30,994 nucleotides of DNA from Bacillota bacterium (GTDB lineage: Bacteria > Bacillota > Clostridia > DSM-8532): NCBI GenBank assembly GCA_023410885.1, contig JAEYPI010000084.1, positions 1 to 30,994 on the forward strand, given 5' to 3'. This document shows positions 1 to 8,958 of the stretch, piece by piece. Position 1 is the first letter of the stretch. Each line of letters starts with the position of its first letter. The notes under the pieces were generated by a model. The model saw only the letters and a program-made list of their open reading frames with translations. It was not told where the DNA came from and did no database searches. Made by a program: the position numbers and the translations under genes.

Positions 1-9
1 GACATGTTA

Positions 10-48
10 AAAAGTTAGAAAACTGGATAAATCAGTCTTCTAACTTTT
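10..48 (-). terminator. Rho-independent terminator of the V-ATPase operon
   Basis: On the minus strand, an 11-bp outer stem (AAAAGTTAGAA pairing with TTCTAACTTTT) encloses a further short ACTG/CAGT stem and a small loop. The 3' arm runs into a T-rich tail. It starts about 40 bp past the atpD stop, so it should end the whole nine-gene transcript. Confidence 0.8.
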
Positions 49-86
49 CTTACTTGTCTTAAATTTTATTGCAAAAATCTCAAACC

Positions 87-743
87 TTATGCGTTCTTAT
101 ACTGGTGCGCCTGCTCGAGCATCATGTCCTTGACCTTCATGAGGCGGGTTAAGTTACCGCGCTCATTTTCATCAAGCTTCATGACAATATATTTGATGGT
201 TTCCTCAAGGTCGGGAATCATCACGTATTCAAGCGCGTTAACCCGGCGGCGGGTTTTTTCAATTTCGTCGGCCATAAGCTGTGCTGTTTTCTCCAATTGG
301 GCCAGCTTCAACAAATGGGGTGTGACCTCCTGTAAGGCAATCATGGCACCATCCAGCTCACCGGAGGTAGTCGCAAAGCCGTAGGGGAAGATGTCCTCAC
401 TGCCCTGTCCCAGCGTAGAGAACTCGAAAACCGGAACCTCAACGCTCATGACATTTTTAGAGGATGCCTTCAGGGTGACCTGCTGCTTGGGGAAAATCAG
501 GGCCTCCTCCAAATGGGTATCGCTCATTAAGGCTCGGGCCATAACAAACCGTGAGTGAACCTCCATGAGCATTTTCTCCACGATTTCGCGCTCTGTGCGG
601 TTTTCCCTGACGACCTCAAGAAACTTCTTCATGAGCTCATCCCGTTTGTCTTTTAAGAGCTTATGTCCGCGCCGCGCAGTTTTTAAACGCTTTTTAAGGC
701 TTGTAAGCACCATGCGGGTAGGATTGACATTGAGCCTTGCCAT
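87..743 (-). CDS. atpD: V-type ATP synthase subunit D (central stalk)
   Basis: Subunit D of the V/A-type ATPase is the central rotor shaft that turns inside the A3B3 head. The N-terminus MARLNVNPTRMVLTSLKKRL is the family signature, and the protein is mostly long helices (about 218 residues), as expected for an antiparallel coiled-coil shaft. An upstream ATG at 779 is in frame, but the ATG at 743 is preferred because an AAGGAG site lies just before it, overlapping the atpB stop codon. This arrangement implies translational coupling with atpB. It is the last gene of the operon and is followed by a terminator. Confidence 0.95.
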   Translation of the reverse strand: MARLNVNPTRMVLTSLKKRLKTARRGHKLLKDKRDELMKKFLEVVRENRTEREIVEKMLMEVHSRFVMARALMSDTHLEEALIFPKQQVTLKASSKNVMSVEVPVFEFSTLGQGSEDIFPYGFATTSGELDGAMIALQEVTPHLLKLAQLEKTAQLMADEIEKTRRRVNALEYVMIPDLEETIKYIVMKLDENERGNLTRLMKVKDMMLEQAHQYKNA

Positions 744-747
744 TGAT

Positions 748-2127
748 TTACTCCTTATTGTTAGGATAATATTTTTCAATAAATTCGGTCCTAATACGCT
801 TGAGCTCGGCCTCAGGCAGGATGGATAAAAGCTCCCAGCCTATATTCAAGGTGTCCTGGATATTGCGATCAACCTCATATCCTTGAGAAACATAGCGCTT
901 CTCAAACTCGTCAGCAAACTTCGCATAGAGCTTATCCACATCGGTCAAAGCCGCTTCGCCCAAAATAGCTGCCAACTCTTTACTTTCCTTACCACGGGCA
1001 TAGGCTGCAAAAAGTTGGTTCATGGTGTCGGCATGATCCTCACGGGTTTTATTCTTTCCGATACCCTTATCCTTCAAACGAGAAAGAGAGGGTAATACGT
1101 CAATGGGTGGTGTAAGTCCCTTCTTGTAAAGCTCTCGGCTCAGAATAATCTGACCCTCGGTGATATAACCGGTAAGGTCAGGAATGGGGTGGGTCTTGTC
1201 ATCCTCAGGCATTGTAAGAATCGGAATGAGGGTGATAGAACCATCCTTGCCCTTTATACGGCCTGCGCGCTCATATAAGGTAGCCAAGTCGGTATAGAGG
1301 TATCCGGGATAGCCACGGCGGCCCGGTACTTCCTTACGAGCGGCTGAAACCTCACGCAGCGCTTCTGCGTAGTTGGTAATATCGGTGATGATGACCAAAA
1401 CATGCATATCTTTTTCAAATGCCAAATACTCAGCGGCGGACAACGCCATACGCGGTGTTGCAATACGTTCTACAGCCGGGTCATTAGCGAGGTTCATGAA
1501 AAGAACCGCACGCTCGATGGCACCTGTCTTCTTAAAGTCACTGATGAAAAAGTCCGCTTCTTCAAAGGTGATACCCACAGCAGCAAAGACAACTGCAAAC
1601 TTGCTATCGGTACCCAGAACCTTGGCCTGACGGGCTATCTGGGCGGCAAGCTCAGCATGGGGCAAACCGGAGCCTGAGAAGATGGGGAGCTTTTGACCAC
1701 GGACAAGGGTATTCAGTCCATCAATGGCCGAAATACCGGTTTGAATAAACTCATTAGGGTAGTCTCTCGCCGTAGGATTCATAGGAAGTCCGTTTATATC
1801 CAAACGCTTTTCAGGGATAATGGCCGGACCGTTGTCAATGGGTTTACCCAAGCCATCAAAAACGCGGCCCAACATATCCAATGAAGCAGGAAGCTCAAGG
1901 TTGCGGCCTAAAAAGCGCACCTTGCTGTTGGAAAGGTTGATGCCTACGGCGTTCTCAAAAAGCTGAACCAGCGCTGTGTCGCCTTCCACTTCAAGGACTC
2001 TGCAGCGTCTGATTTCACCGTTTGCAAGCTCTATCTCACCCAACTCATTATAGGTAACCCCTTCTACATTGCGAACGAGCATCAACGGGCCAGCTACTTC
2101 TGCTATTGATCGATATTCTTTAAGCAT
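748..2127 (-). CDS. atpB: V-type ATP synthase subunit B (non-catalytic nucleotide-binding)
   Basis: Subunit B alternates with A in the hexameric head and forms the non-catalytic side of the nucleotide sites. The protein has 459 residues, the usual length. Where the A subunit has a P-loop, this one has SGSGLPH at about residues 151-157, which is typical of B and explains the loss of catalysis. The N-terminal beta-barrel (about 1-75) and the central alpha/beta domain are intact. The ATG is preceded by AAAGGAG at good spacing. The gene lies 30 bp after atpA and 4 bp before atpD. The gene symbol follows the V/A nomenclature and is not the F-type atpB (a subunit). Confidence 0.96.
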   Translation of the reverse strand: MLKEYRSIAEVAGPLMLVRNVEGVTYNELGEIELANGEIRRCRVLEVEGDTALVQLFENAVGINLSNSKVRFLGRNLELPASLDMLGRVFDGLGKPIDNGPAIIPEKRLDINGLPMNPTARDYPNEFIQTGISAIDGLNTLVRGQKLPIFSGSGLPHAELAAQIARQAKVLGTDSKFAVVFAAVGITFEEADFFISDFKKTGAIERAVLFMNLANDPAVERIATPRMALSAAEYLAFEKDMHVLVIITDITNYAEALREVSAARKEVPGRRGYPGYLYTDLATLYERAGRIKGKDGSITLIPILTMPEDDKTHPIPDLTGYITEGQIILSRELYKKGLTPPIDVLPSLSRLKDKGIGKNKTREDHADTMNQLFAAYARGKESKELAAILGEAALTDVDKLYAKFADEFEKRYVSQGYEVDRNIQDTLNIGWELLSILPEAELKRIRTEFIEKYYPNNKE

Positions 2128-2157
2128 GTTGCTTTTCTCCTTTCTTATGAGACGGGA

Positions 2158-3978
2158 TTATTTCCTATCTTGCGCACTCTCCATATGGGTCGAGGCTTGT
2201 TGTGCACTTTGCGCACTCTCCATATTGCACAGGGCTTCTATCTGAGATGAGAGCTCATCCTCTATCTTGTCATAGGCGGCCTTGATTTCATCCTGCGGCA
2301 CATACTTCATACGACCAATCTTTTCTCTGACAGGCATTTTGAAGAGGTCCTTGATATCCGCACCCTTCTTGATGGCCTCCTGAGATTTATAATAGAAGGA
2401 AAGAATGATTTTAAGCATTCTAAACTGCTTTTCTAAGGTTGAATAGGTATCCACGTCGTTGAAAGCATTCTGCTGCAAATAGTCCTCGCGGATGGATCTT
2501 GCGGCTTCCAAAGTAACACGGTCGGTAGGTGAAAGGGCATCGACACCGACAAGGCGTACAATTTCATCCAGCTCGGATTCCTCCTGAAGGATACGCATCA
2601 TATCGGCTCGATACTGATTCCAATCTCTTGAAATATTTTTACGGTACCAATCCGATAATTTATCCGAATAGAGAGAATAACTAATCAACCAGTTGATGGC
2701 AGGGAAATGCCGTCTGTAGGAAAGGTTGGAATCCAGTCCCCAGAAAACCTTTACAATTCTCAAGGTTGCCTGTGTAACAGGCTCGGAAATATCGCCACCG
2801 GGAGGTGAAACAGCACCGATAGCGCTTATAGCTCCCATTCTGTCTCCTGAGCCCAAGGTCTTGACCTTACCGGCTCTTTCATAGAATTGGGACAAACGGG
2901 AGGATAAATAGGCGGGATAACCTTCTTCACCGGGCATTTCTTCCAGACGACCCGACATTTCACGAAGGGCTTCGGCCCAACGGGAGGTGGAGTCAGCCAT
3001 GAGTGCTACGGTATAGCCCATGTCTCTGAAATATTCCGCAATAGTAATACCTGTATAAATGGAGGTTTCACGAGCAGCAACCGGCATATCCGAGGTATTG
3101 GCAATCAGCACGGTTCTTTTCATCAAGGACTGACCCGTCCTTGGATCGTGAAGCTCAGGAAATTCTCTTAGAACGTCGGTCATTTCGTTTCCGCGCTCAC
3201 CGCAGCCGATATAAACGACCAGGTCAGCCTCAGCCCACTTGGCAAGCTGGTGCTGAACGACGGTTTTACCGCTTCCGAAGGGGCCAGGAATAGCGGCCAC
3301 ACCACCCGAAGCGATGGGAAACAAAGTATCTATAATACGCTGGCCTGTAATAAGGGGTTCTGTGGGTGACATTTTTTCTTTATAAGGTCTGCCTTTACGA
3401 ACCGGCCATTTTTGCATCATGGAAAGCTCAATAACCTTCCCATCATTACCCTTTACACGAGCGACAGTCGCATCAACTGTAAAGTCCCCTGTTTCAATAC
3501 TCTCAATAGTACCTTCAATTCCATACGGTACAAGAATGCGATGCTGGAACACCTCATTTTCTTGAACCGTTCCTATGATATCACCGGATACAACCCCATC
3601 GCCTACTTTTACGGTAGGACTAAAGGGCCATTTCTTCTCTCTGTCAAGAGCCGTTACTTGGATACCACGGGTGATATTATTACCGGAAGCAGCTTGAATA
3701 GATTCCAAGGGCCTCTGAATACCATCGAAAATATTCTCAATAAGGCCCGGTCCCAATTCGACACTCAAAGGAGCGCGCGTTGAAATAACCGGCTCACCAG
3801 GGCCCAAACCGGAGGTTTCCTCATAGACCTGAATGGATGCCCTATCCTCATGGATTTCCAGAATCTCTCCAATCAAATTCATTTCCGATACGTGCACCAA
3901 GTCCAGCATATTGCTGTCCCGCATGTTTTCTGCAATAACCAAAGGTCCCGACACCTTGACGATTCTGCCTTGATTCAT
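2158..3978 (-). CDS. atpA: V-type ATP synthase subunit A (catalytic)
   Basis: This is the catalytic subunit that hydrolyses or makes ATP in the A3B3 head. It has 606 residues. Visible features are an N-terminal beta-barrel, the bulge (non-homologous) region at about 110-190, the P-loop GPFGSGKT at 232-239 (Lys238) and the catalytic Glu in GERGNE at about 261. The long C-terminal helical domain ends in a polar tail that contains MESAQ twice, encoded by a 16-bp direct repeat. The tail lies beyond the conserved fold. The gene sits between atpF and atpB in standard NtpA-type order. Confidence 0.97.
   Translation of the reverse strand: MNQGRIVKVSGPLVIAENMRDSNMLDLVHVSEMNLIGEILEIHEDRASIQVYEETSGLGPGEPVISTRAPLSVELGPGLIENIFDGIQRPLESIQAASGNNITRGIQVTALDREKKWPFSPTVKVGDGVVSGDIIGTVQENEVFQHRILVPYGIEGTIESIETGDFTVDATVARVKGNDGKVIELSMMQKWPVRKGRPYKEKMSPTEPLITGQRIIDTLFPIASGGVAAIPGPFGSGKTVVQHQLAKWAEADLVVYIGCGERGNEMTDVLREFPELHDPRTGQSLMKRTVLIANTSDMPVAARETSIYTGITIAEYFRDMGYTVALMADSTSRWAEALREMSGRLEEMPGEEGYPAYLSSRLSQFYERAGKVKTLGSGDRMGAISAIGAVSPPGGDISEPVTQATLRIVKVFWGLDSNLSYRRHFPAINWLISYSLYSDKLSDWYRKNISRDWNQYRADMMRILQEESELDEIVRLVGVDALSPTDRVTLEAARSIREDYLQQNAFNDVDTYSTLEKQFRMLKIILSFYYKSQEAIKKGADIKDLFKMPVREKIGRMKYVPQDEIKAAYDKIEDELSSQIEALCNMESAQSAQQASTHMESAQDRK
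2171..2225. repeat. 16-bp direct repeat in the 3' end of atpA
   Basis: The sequence TGCGCACTCTCCATAT occurs at 2171-2186 and again at 2210-2225, 39 bp (13 codons) apart and therefore in phase. It encodes the duplicated MESAQ in the C-terminal tail of the A subunit. It looks like a small in-frame duplication with later divergence. Confidence 0.8.
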
Positions 3979-4074
3979 CTTCTTTCCATTCCTTTCACAT
4001 CCGTAGTTACCTGAGCAATGCTACTCAAACGAGGTGACCCGAATAAAGAATTTATTTACGCCTACATTTTATGT

Positions 4075-4395
4075 TTATTCATTTTGAGACAAGATGTCTG
4101 CACCAACTGCCTTCTCGACACTTTCCTTCACCGATTTCAGACCAATGCCCAAGGATCCCTTTGTTCCGGGGATCAGGATAATGGCTGGAAAATAGCTGTT
4201 TCTGTAGTTGGCGATTTCATCCATGATCACAGAAGCCAAATCCTCGGTAATATAGATAAGGGCATACCCTTCCTCAGCCATCTTTTTCAGAAGACTGGCT
4301 GCTTCCTCTCTATTGTCGGCAGGGTAGATATCAAAGCCAATAGCCTTAAATCCCAAGATACTATCCTTGTCTCCTATGACCCCAATCTTATGCAT
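4075..4395 (-). CDS. atpF: V-type ATP synthase subunit F (NtpG-type)
   Basis: A small 106-residue protein starting MHKIGVIGDKDSILGFKAIG, the typical opening of V/A-ATPase subunit F. This subunit is a Rossmann-like protein that binds subunit D in the central stalk and can modulate ATP hydrolysis. The core pattern (alternating strands and helices, ITEDLA near residue 50, a PAIILIPG strand) is present. The start overlaps the end of subunit C by 8 bp, so translation is probably coupled. A gap of about 96 bp separates it from atpA; I see no gene there. Confidence 0.92.
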   Translation of the reverse strand: MHKIGVIGDKDSILGFKAIGFDIYPADNREEAASLLKKMAEEGYALIYITEDLASVIMDEIANYRNSYFPAIILIPGTKGSLGIGLKSVKESVEKAVGADILSQNE

Positions 4396-5404
4396 AACCC
4401 AACCTCAGCCTTTCCTTGATGGTTTCCTGTGAGATATTATTAATCTTACCTGTCATGATCAGGCGTGCGTTTTTAATCTCGGTTTCTTTAAAGAATAAGT
4501 AAGCAATAACAGGCTTGACACCGAAAATATCATACTTAGCCTGACCTAAAAAGACGATGATAGAATCCTCCAGCACTCTCTCAACCTCTGAAAGTCCATC
4601 GGGATTTTTAACAACCGCCATCAGTTCCTTGGCGAGCTTTTCAAGCCCATATGCCTTCATCCCATCAAAGAACTGATCCAGACTCTTATCGGAGAACTCT
4701 TCAAAAAAAGAGCCCGGCAGCTTTCCACCCCCGACAAGTGCTTTTCTTATAAAATTACTGGAACGCGAAAGAAGCTTGGCACGAATAAACACCCTAATAT
4801 TTGCCGTATCTGAAAGCTTTTCCACAAGCTCCACAAGGAAGGGTTCTTCTGAATTTTTCGCATCGGTCAGCATATTTTCATAGCTGGCTCTGTCCAGTAT
4901 CAAATCAATTGTCTGTGGATCCCCTGTTTGAGCGAAGGAATCCAGACTCTCTGAAATGGCGTCACCAAAAATTTGTGGCAGCTCAGAGAGTTTTCTTTCT
5001 GCTATGATCCTGATGAGTACTTCCGGTTTTATGGTTCCTAAAGGAGATAGACTCCTCTTAATATCCAAACCCAGGAATTCTGCTTTTAAAATAAGCTTAG
5101 CATTCAGATAATCATACCGCCTCATAAAGAGGTGGGCGATCTCTGGGTCCGGAAGAATTTCAAACAGGAAGTCATAGGCCTTTTTATGCTCCGAAGAGAG
5201 GAGCACCTCAACATTTGCGGCCCCATCCTTGCTATTATCCAGGCGATCCGTACCATATCCGGATTCCATCAATACCTTGATCGCATCCGAAGGGTCCGCA
5301 ATATCCATGAGACGATCCAGCTTTGTTCGATTCATGAGCTTTGTCTCTATAGAGCGAATACGCGCTGTGGCAAAAGCATAATCCTCTTCCCTGATTCTGG
5401 CCAT
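4388..5404 (-). CDS. atpC: V-type ATP synthase subunit C (d-type, c-ring socket)
   Basis: Subunit C of bacterial V-ATPases (equivalent to eukaryotic subunit d) is a funnel-shaped, all-helical protein that joins the central stalk to the membrane c-ring. The protein has 338 residues, the normal length, and is predicted almost entirely helical, with the typical opening YAFATARIRSIETKLMNRTKLDRLMD (shown here only to name the region, residues 10-35). AAAAGGAG precedes the ATG. It lies between E (103-bp gap) and F (8-bp overlap), as in the Enterococcus ntp order. Confidence 0.92.
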   Translation of the reverse strand: MARIREEDYAFATARIRSIETKLMNRTKLDRLMDIADPSDAIKVLMESGYGTDRLDNSKDGAANVEVLLSSEHKKAYDFLFEILPDPEIAHLFMRRYDYLNAKLILKAEFLGLDIKRSLSPLGTIKPEVLIRIIAERKLSELPQIFGDAISESLDSFAQTGDPQTIDLILDRASYENMLTDAKNSEEPFLVELVEKLSDTANIRVFIRAKLLSRSSNFIRKALVGGGKLPGSFFEEFSDKSLDQFFDGMKAYGLEKLAKELMAVVKNPDGLSEVERVLEDSIIVFLGQAKYDIFGVKPVIAYLFFKETEIKNARLIMTGKINNISQETIKERLRLGYA

Positions 5405-5507
5405 AAAGACTCCTTTTCTAGTTCGATCCGCAAGAGCACCGGACGGACTGCCATCCTCGGTCTTGCCATTACCTTAATTAGGCCTGATAAAGCTGCCCGG
5501 ATACCTT

Positions 5508-6110
5508 TTATTGACGTAAGAGGATAGCGGCAACTTCAGGCTCAAGAACCGGCCTTGACAGGGTCATCAATACCTCAAGGGTGCAATTGAGTTCCATGTC
5601 GCCGTAACGAATAACAAAACCGCCCTTTGATTTCAGGACATCCTCAGCCAGACTGAGTCTAGCCTTTTTACCGGCCTTGGCAAGCTTATCATTCATTTGA
5701 GAGACAAAAGACTGTCCTAGGCGGCCCTTGTCTCTTTCATTAAGCACAAGAGTACCTGCCTCATCCCGAGCTACGTCCATAAGTATTTCTCCTAACAACT
5801 GAACGTATTGGTCCTCCGGAAGGGTGGCAAGTCGAGCGAGAGCCGTATCAAAGGCCTCATCCACACTATCCTGTCGTGCTTTAAGTGTATTTTTCCTATC
5901 TTCTAATCCTGAGACAGCATTAAAGCGTTGCTTGACTTGTATGGCTTCCTCTTTTGCTTTCTCAGTCATGACTGTAACTTTTTTAAAGGCTTCTTTTTCA
6001 GCGTTCCCTATGATGCTCTGGGCTTCATGCCTCGCATCCTCCAGGATCTTATTACACAAGTCCCTGGCATCCGCTAAAATCCTATCCTTGATTTTTTCGG
6101 CTCCATTCAT
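5508..6110 (-). CDS. atpE: V-type ATP synthase subunit E (peripheral stalk)
   Basis: Subunit E forms the peripheral stator stalk together with subunit G/H. The 200-residue protein has an N-terminal amphipathic coiled-coil helix rich in Ala, Glu and Lys (about residues 1-100), followed by a globular C-terminal domain containing GGFVIRYGDMELNCTLE, a typical E-subunit region. An AAAGGGG-like site lies before the ATG. A gap of about 100 bp to subunit C shows no additional gene. Confidence 0.92.
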   Translation of the reverse strand: MNGAEKIKDRILADARDLCNKILEDARHEAQSIIGNAEKEAFKKVTVMTEKAKEEAIQVKQRFNAVSGLEDRKNTLKARQDSVDEAFDTALARLATLPEDQYVQLLGEILMDVARDEAGTLVLNERDKGRLGQSFVSQMNDKLAKAGKKARLSLAEDVLKSKGGFVIRYGDMELNCTLEVLMTLSRPVLEPEVAAILLRQ

Positions 6111-6128
6111 TGCTTAAGCCCCTTTGTT

Positions 6129-6599
6129 TTATATTTTACCCAACATGAGAATAGAGACTACAAGGCTCAAAATTGCAAACATTTCTACCATGAGGGCATA
6201 AATGATACCGCTACCAAGGGATTCAGGTCTCTTGGCAACCAAATGAATACCAGCAGTAGCTACTTTTCCCTGCCAAATAGCAGATATATAACCGACGATA
6301 CCTACAGGGAGCCCTACGGCAAGAAGAGAAAGACCCTGCTCAAGTGTCAGACCAGCAGACATCTTGTTGCTGATAATCATGAAGGCGATAACGAATCCAT
6401 AAATAGCCTGTGTTGCAGGAAGTGCCTGCAGAATCATGGTAGCACTAAACTTGCTGGGATCCTCGGCAACAACGCCAGCAGCTGCCTGTCCGGCAATACC
6501 GCAACCCTTTGCTGAACCTAAAGCTGCAACCAGAAACGCAACAGCAGCTCCCATCAGAGCGTAAACAGCAGGATTTAGAAAAAGATCGACGAATTTCAT
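6129..6599 (-). CDS. atpK: V-type ATP synthase subunit K (c-ring proteolipid, Na+-type)
   Basis: This is the 16-kDa proteolipid that forms the rotating membrane ring. It has 156 residues and four membrane helices in two hairpins (about 12-36, 55-77, 88-108, 128-153), a fused double c-subunit. The ion-carrying Glu is present only in the second hairpin, at E139. The residues matching the Na+ ligands known for Enterococcus hirae NtpK are all visible: L60 and T63-Q64 in LPATQ, Q110 in WQGK, and E139 in LMVEM. This pattern points to Na+ rather than H+ coupling, which is an inference from the family and not proven here. Confidence 0.95.
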   Translation of the reverse strand: MKFVDLFLNPAVYALMGAAVAFLVAALGSAKGCGIAGQAAAGVVAEDPSKFSATMILQALPATQAIYGFVIAFMIISNKMSAGLTLEQGLSLLAVGLPVGIVGYISAIWQGKVATAGIHLVAKRPESLGSGIIYALMVEMFAILSLVVSILMLGKI

Positions 6600-6625
6600 T
6601 TTTGTGTCCTCCTAATTTTGCTTTA

Positions 6626-8629
6626 TTATGCTATATCCCGGACTTTTGCGCCGGAATTTAGAAACTTGGATACTTCAGTTTTTACAATAACGTATTTTGT
6701 ATTGGCTTTAAAGGGCTTAAAGGGCTCTCCGCCACCCTCCAGGAACTTACCGAAGAACTCCAGGAACTGAAGTCGGCAAGAATGAACATAGGCACCCAGA
6801 GCATTAATGGCAAAGTTGATGGTGTGCCCGATAATGAGAACGGCACCCCCAGCAAACACCTTCATGATAACATTATCACCCAAGGCCATGGATAAGGTAT
6901 TAATGATATCCGCTATAATAGAGGAAGCAAGTCCTAATGCCAGAAGTCTGGAATAGGAGAGGCAATCGCCAAAGAATCCCACAATATCATAAAGCTTACC
7001 CACTCCCCCAAAGATTTTACCAAAAAGATTCTTGTTATGTCTTCCTTGGGTAAGCAGCATCAGTGCGACACCTGCAATAAAGAGATAGGTTCCGATCTTG
7101 ACAAAGCCATCAAGATTGGAGTGATCAATGCCGGGTGCAAAGGGAAGCAAAATGAATACGAATCCGGTAAACAAAATATAGACAAAAAATACATCACAAA
7201 TAGCATCCCAAATCTTACCGTGCCTGATATAGTTGACAGCCTTCATGAAAAGACCCACATACATGTGTATAATACCGAACAAAATGGCCCAGCTCATCAT
7301 AAGCTCAGGTGTTTGAGTAGGGACGATCCACAGGGCATACTTGGTAAGGGATGCAATACCAAACCAGCTTCCAAAGAGAAAACCGGCAAAAATCGTTGAG
7401 AGACCGCATAAGAATAATAGCTTAAAAAAGCGTCTGGTGCCGTCTTCCATGCGGAATTTCTTCAAGGCAAAGCCCGTGCCGAGGGCCAATAGGAGACCAT
7501 AGCCGCCATCACCCAGCATCAGCCCAAAGAAAAACAAATAGAAGGGCAGCATGACAGGACTGGGATCCAGTTCGGAACTGGAAGGCAGGCCATACATTTC
7601 CATAATGGGTGAAATAGCTTCCACGATAGGTCCATTCTTAAGCATTACAGGATAAGCTTCATCCTTTTCCGGCGCAACAATATCGACCGTGCAGAAGAAA
7701 TGCTTGTCCAGATAATCTTTAACCTTTTCTGACACATCAGCAGGCAACCAGCCTTTTAAAACAAACACGCTCTTTGTCGAAACCAAAAGACTTCTGGCCT
7801 CAATTCTGGCCCGCTCCATCCGAAAACCATCAGATACGACCTCCAGACGTTCTCTTTCAGAAGCTAACGCTTTAATAGCGGCAATTTTTTCTTCCCTTGA
7901 TTGTTGAAGATCCGTAAGCTTTGATTCTAAAAGCATTTTACTTTCTTTAGCTGTTCCCTCAACATCTCTCAAATTAATTCTGTTCCAGCCATAATTCCTC
8001 AAAAAGGCCATAACCTCAGCTTCACCAGAATTGTGCGCAATAATTGCTATATAGTGATGCTCTTTTTCAGTTTTACCCCTTAAAAGGATGGCTTCGGACC
8101 AGGTATTGGCTAACTCTTGTTCAACCTTATCAAGATCTAGGGTTGAAGAAAGGCTTCCCAGCATACAGAAGGTATGTTGTGTATTGAGAATATTTAAGGG
8201 AATATCGAGTTCCAACCAGGGGATTAAGGCTTGTGAAAGATTTGACAGGCGATTTTCTTCGCCCTTCATACGAGATAATTCATCTTCAAAATGGTTAATG
8301 CGATGTGCAAGACCTAAGATTTCATTACTGTGCCTCATTACGGAGAAATAATCATCTTCTGTAACAATTTTCCTTGCGGAAAACAGGGGCTTTTTGACTG
8401 GCACATAACGGTTGAGAAGCTCTAATGCTCTATTAAGGTCCGCTATCTGAGTATCAATTTTAGTCAATTCTGCTTGTACGTTTGGACTGTGGGCTTTTTC
8501 CCTAATTTCCTCATTGGGTTCTTCTTGTCTGATATCGACTACACCTAATCCCATCAGGGAATCCAAAAGAGCTGTTCGTTCTTTGTTAAGCCCCAGCACA
8601 GTGATTTTGTTCATTTTTACCACTGCCAC
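6626..8629 (-). CDS. atpI: V-type ATP synthase subunit I (membrane a-subunit)
   Basis: Subunit I (equivalent to subunit a) is the membrane stator that provides the ion half-channels. The 667-residue protein has a cytoplasmic N-terminal part of about 340 residues with coiled coils that bind the peripheral stalks, then a membrane domain with about eight helices. The family motif LMLGDGGYGLLL and the conserved segment SYSRLLALGLA, which holds the essential Arg facing the c-ring, are both present. The start is a GTG giving MAVVKMNKITVLGL, the usual family opening. An ATG five codons later (8614) is an alternative, and neither has a strong Shine-Dalgarno site. It overlaps the end of the upstream G/H gene by 13 bp. 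Confidence 0.95.
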   Translation of the reverse strand: MAVVKMNKITVLGLNKERTALLDSLMGLGVVDIRQEEPNEEIREKAHSPNVQAELTKIDTQIADLNRALELLNRYVPVKKPLFSARKIVTEDDYFSVMRHSNEILGLAHRINHFEDELSRMKGEENRLSNLSQALIPWLELDIPLNILNTQHTFCMLGSLSSTLDLDKVEQELANTWSEAILLRGKTEKEHHYIAIIAHNSGEAEVMAFLRNYGWNRINLRDVEGTAKESKMLLESKLTDLQQSREEKIAAIKALASERERLEVVSDGFRMERARIEARSLLVSTKSVFVLKGWLPADVSEKVKDYLDKHFFCTVDIVAPEKDEAYPVMLKNGPIVEAISPIMEMYGLPSSSELDPSPVMLPFYLFFFGLMLGDGGYGLLLALGTGFALKKFRMEDGTRRFFKLLFLCGLSTIFAGFLFGSWFGIASLTKYALWIVPTQTPELMMSWAILFGIIHMYVGLFMKAVNYIRHGKIWDAICDVFFVYILFTGFVFILLPFAPGIDHSNLDGFVKIGTYLFIAGVALMLLTQGRHNKNLFGKIFGGVGKLYDIVGFFGDCLSYSRLLALGLASSIIADIINTLSMALGDNVIMKVFAGGAVLIIGHTINFAINALGAYVHSCRLQFLEFFGKFLEGGGEPFKPFKANTKYVIVKTEVSKFLNSGAKVRDIA

Positions 8630-8940
8630 GACTTTTTCACAACCCTTCCTACAATATAGTCTACTGCTTCATTGAGCTTTTCCCGAGCTTTCACCTTGAT
8701 TTGCTCATTGCTCTCAAAATGCGCTTGTTCTTGGCTTTTTCGCTCATTAAGCGCTTCGTTTCTTGCTTGCTGAAGGATGTCTTCAACCAATGCCTCCCCT
8801 TCAACTAGCGCTTTTTCCATGATGTCCTCAGCTTTTTTTCTAGCCTCGGTCAGAATTTCGAGCGACTGTCTTTTGGCCTCATCCTCAAGCCTAAGGGCCT
8901 CGTCTTCACTTTGAATAATGTCTTGGAGAATGCTGTCCAT
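8617..8940 (-). CDS. atpH: V-type ATP synthase subunit G/H (peripheral stalk coiled coil)
   Basis: A 107-residue, almost wholly charged helical protein with heptad-like spacing, matching the small stalk subunit (NtpF in Enterococcus, G/H elsewhere) that pairs with subunit E in the peripheral stalk. There is no membrane segment. It is the first gene of the ATPase block and has a GGGAGGG ribosome binding site. The stop lies 13 bp inside the next gene, suggesting coupled translation with subunit I. Assignment rests mostly on size, composition and position, since this subunit diverges fast. Confidence 0.85.
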   Translation of the reverse strand: MDSILQDIIQSEDEALRLEDEAKRQSLEILTEARKKAEDIMEKALVEGEALVEDILQQARNEALNERKSQEQAHFESNEQIKVKAREKLNEAVDYIVGRVVKKSWQW

Positions 8941-8958
8941 TCAAACCCTCCCATGGCG

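Noticed and set aside
124..384. Plus-strand open frames opposite atpD and other V-ATPase genes
   Set aside because: They lie fully antisense to strongly conserved genes, have no ribosome binding sites and resemble no protein family.
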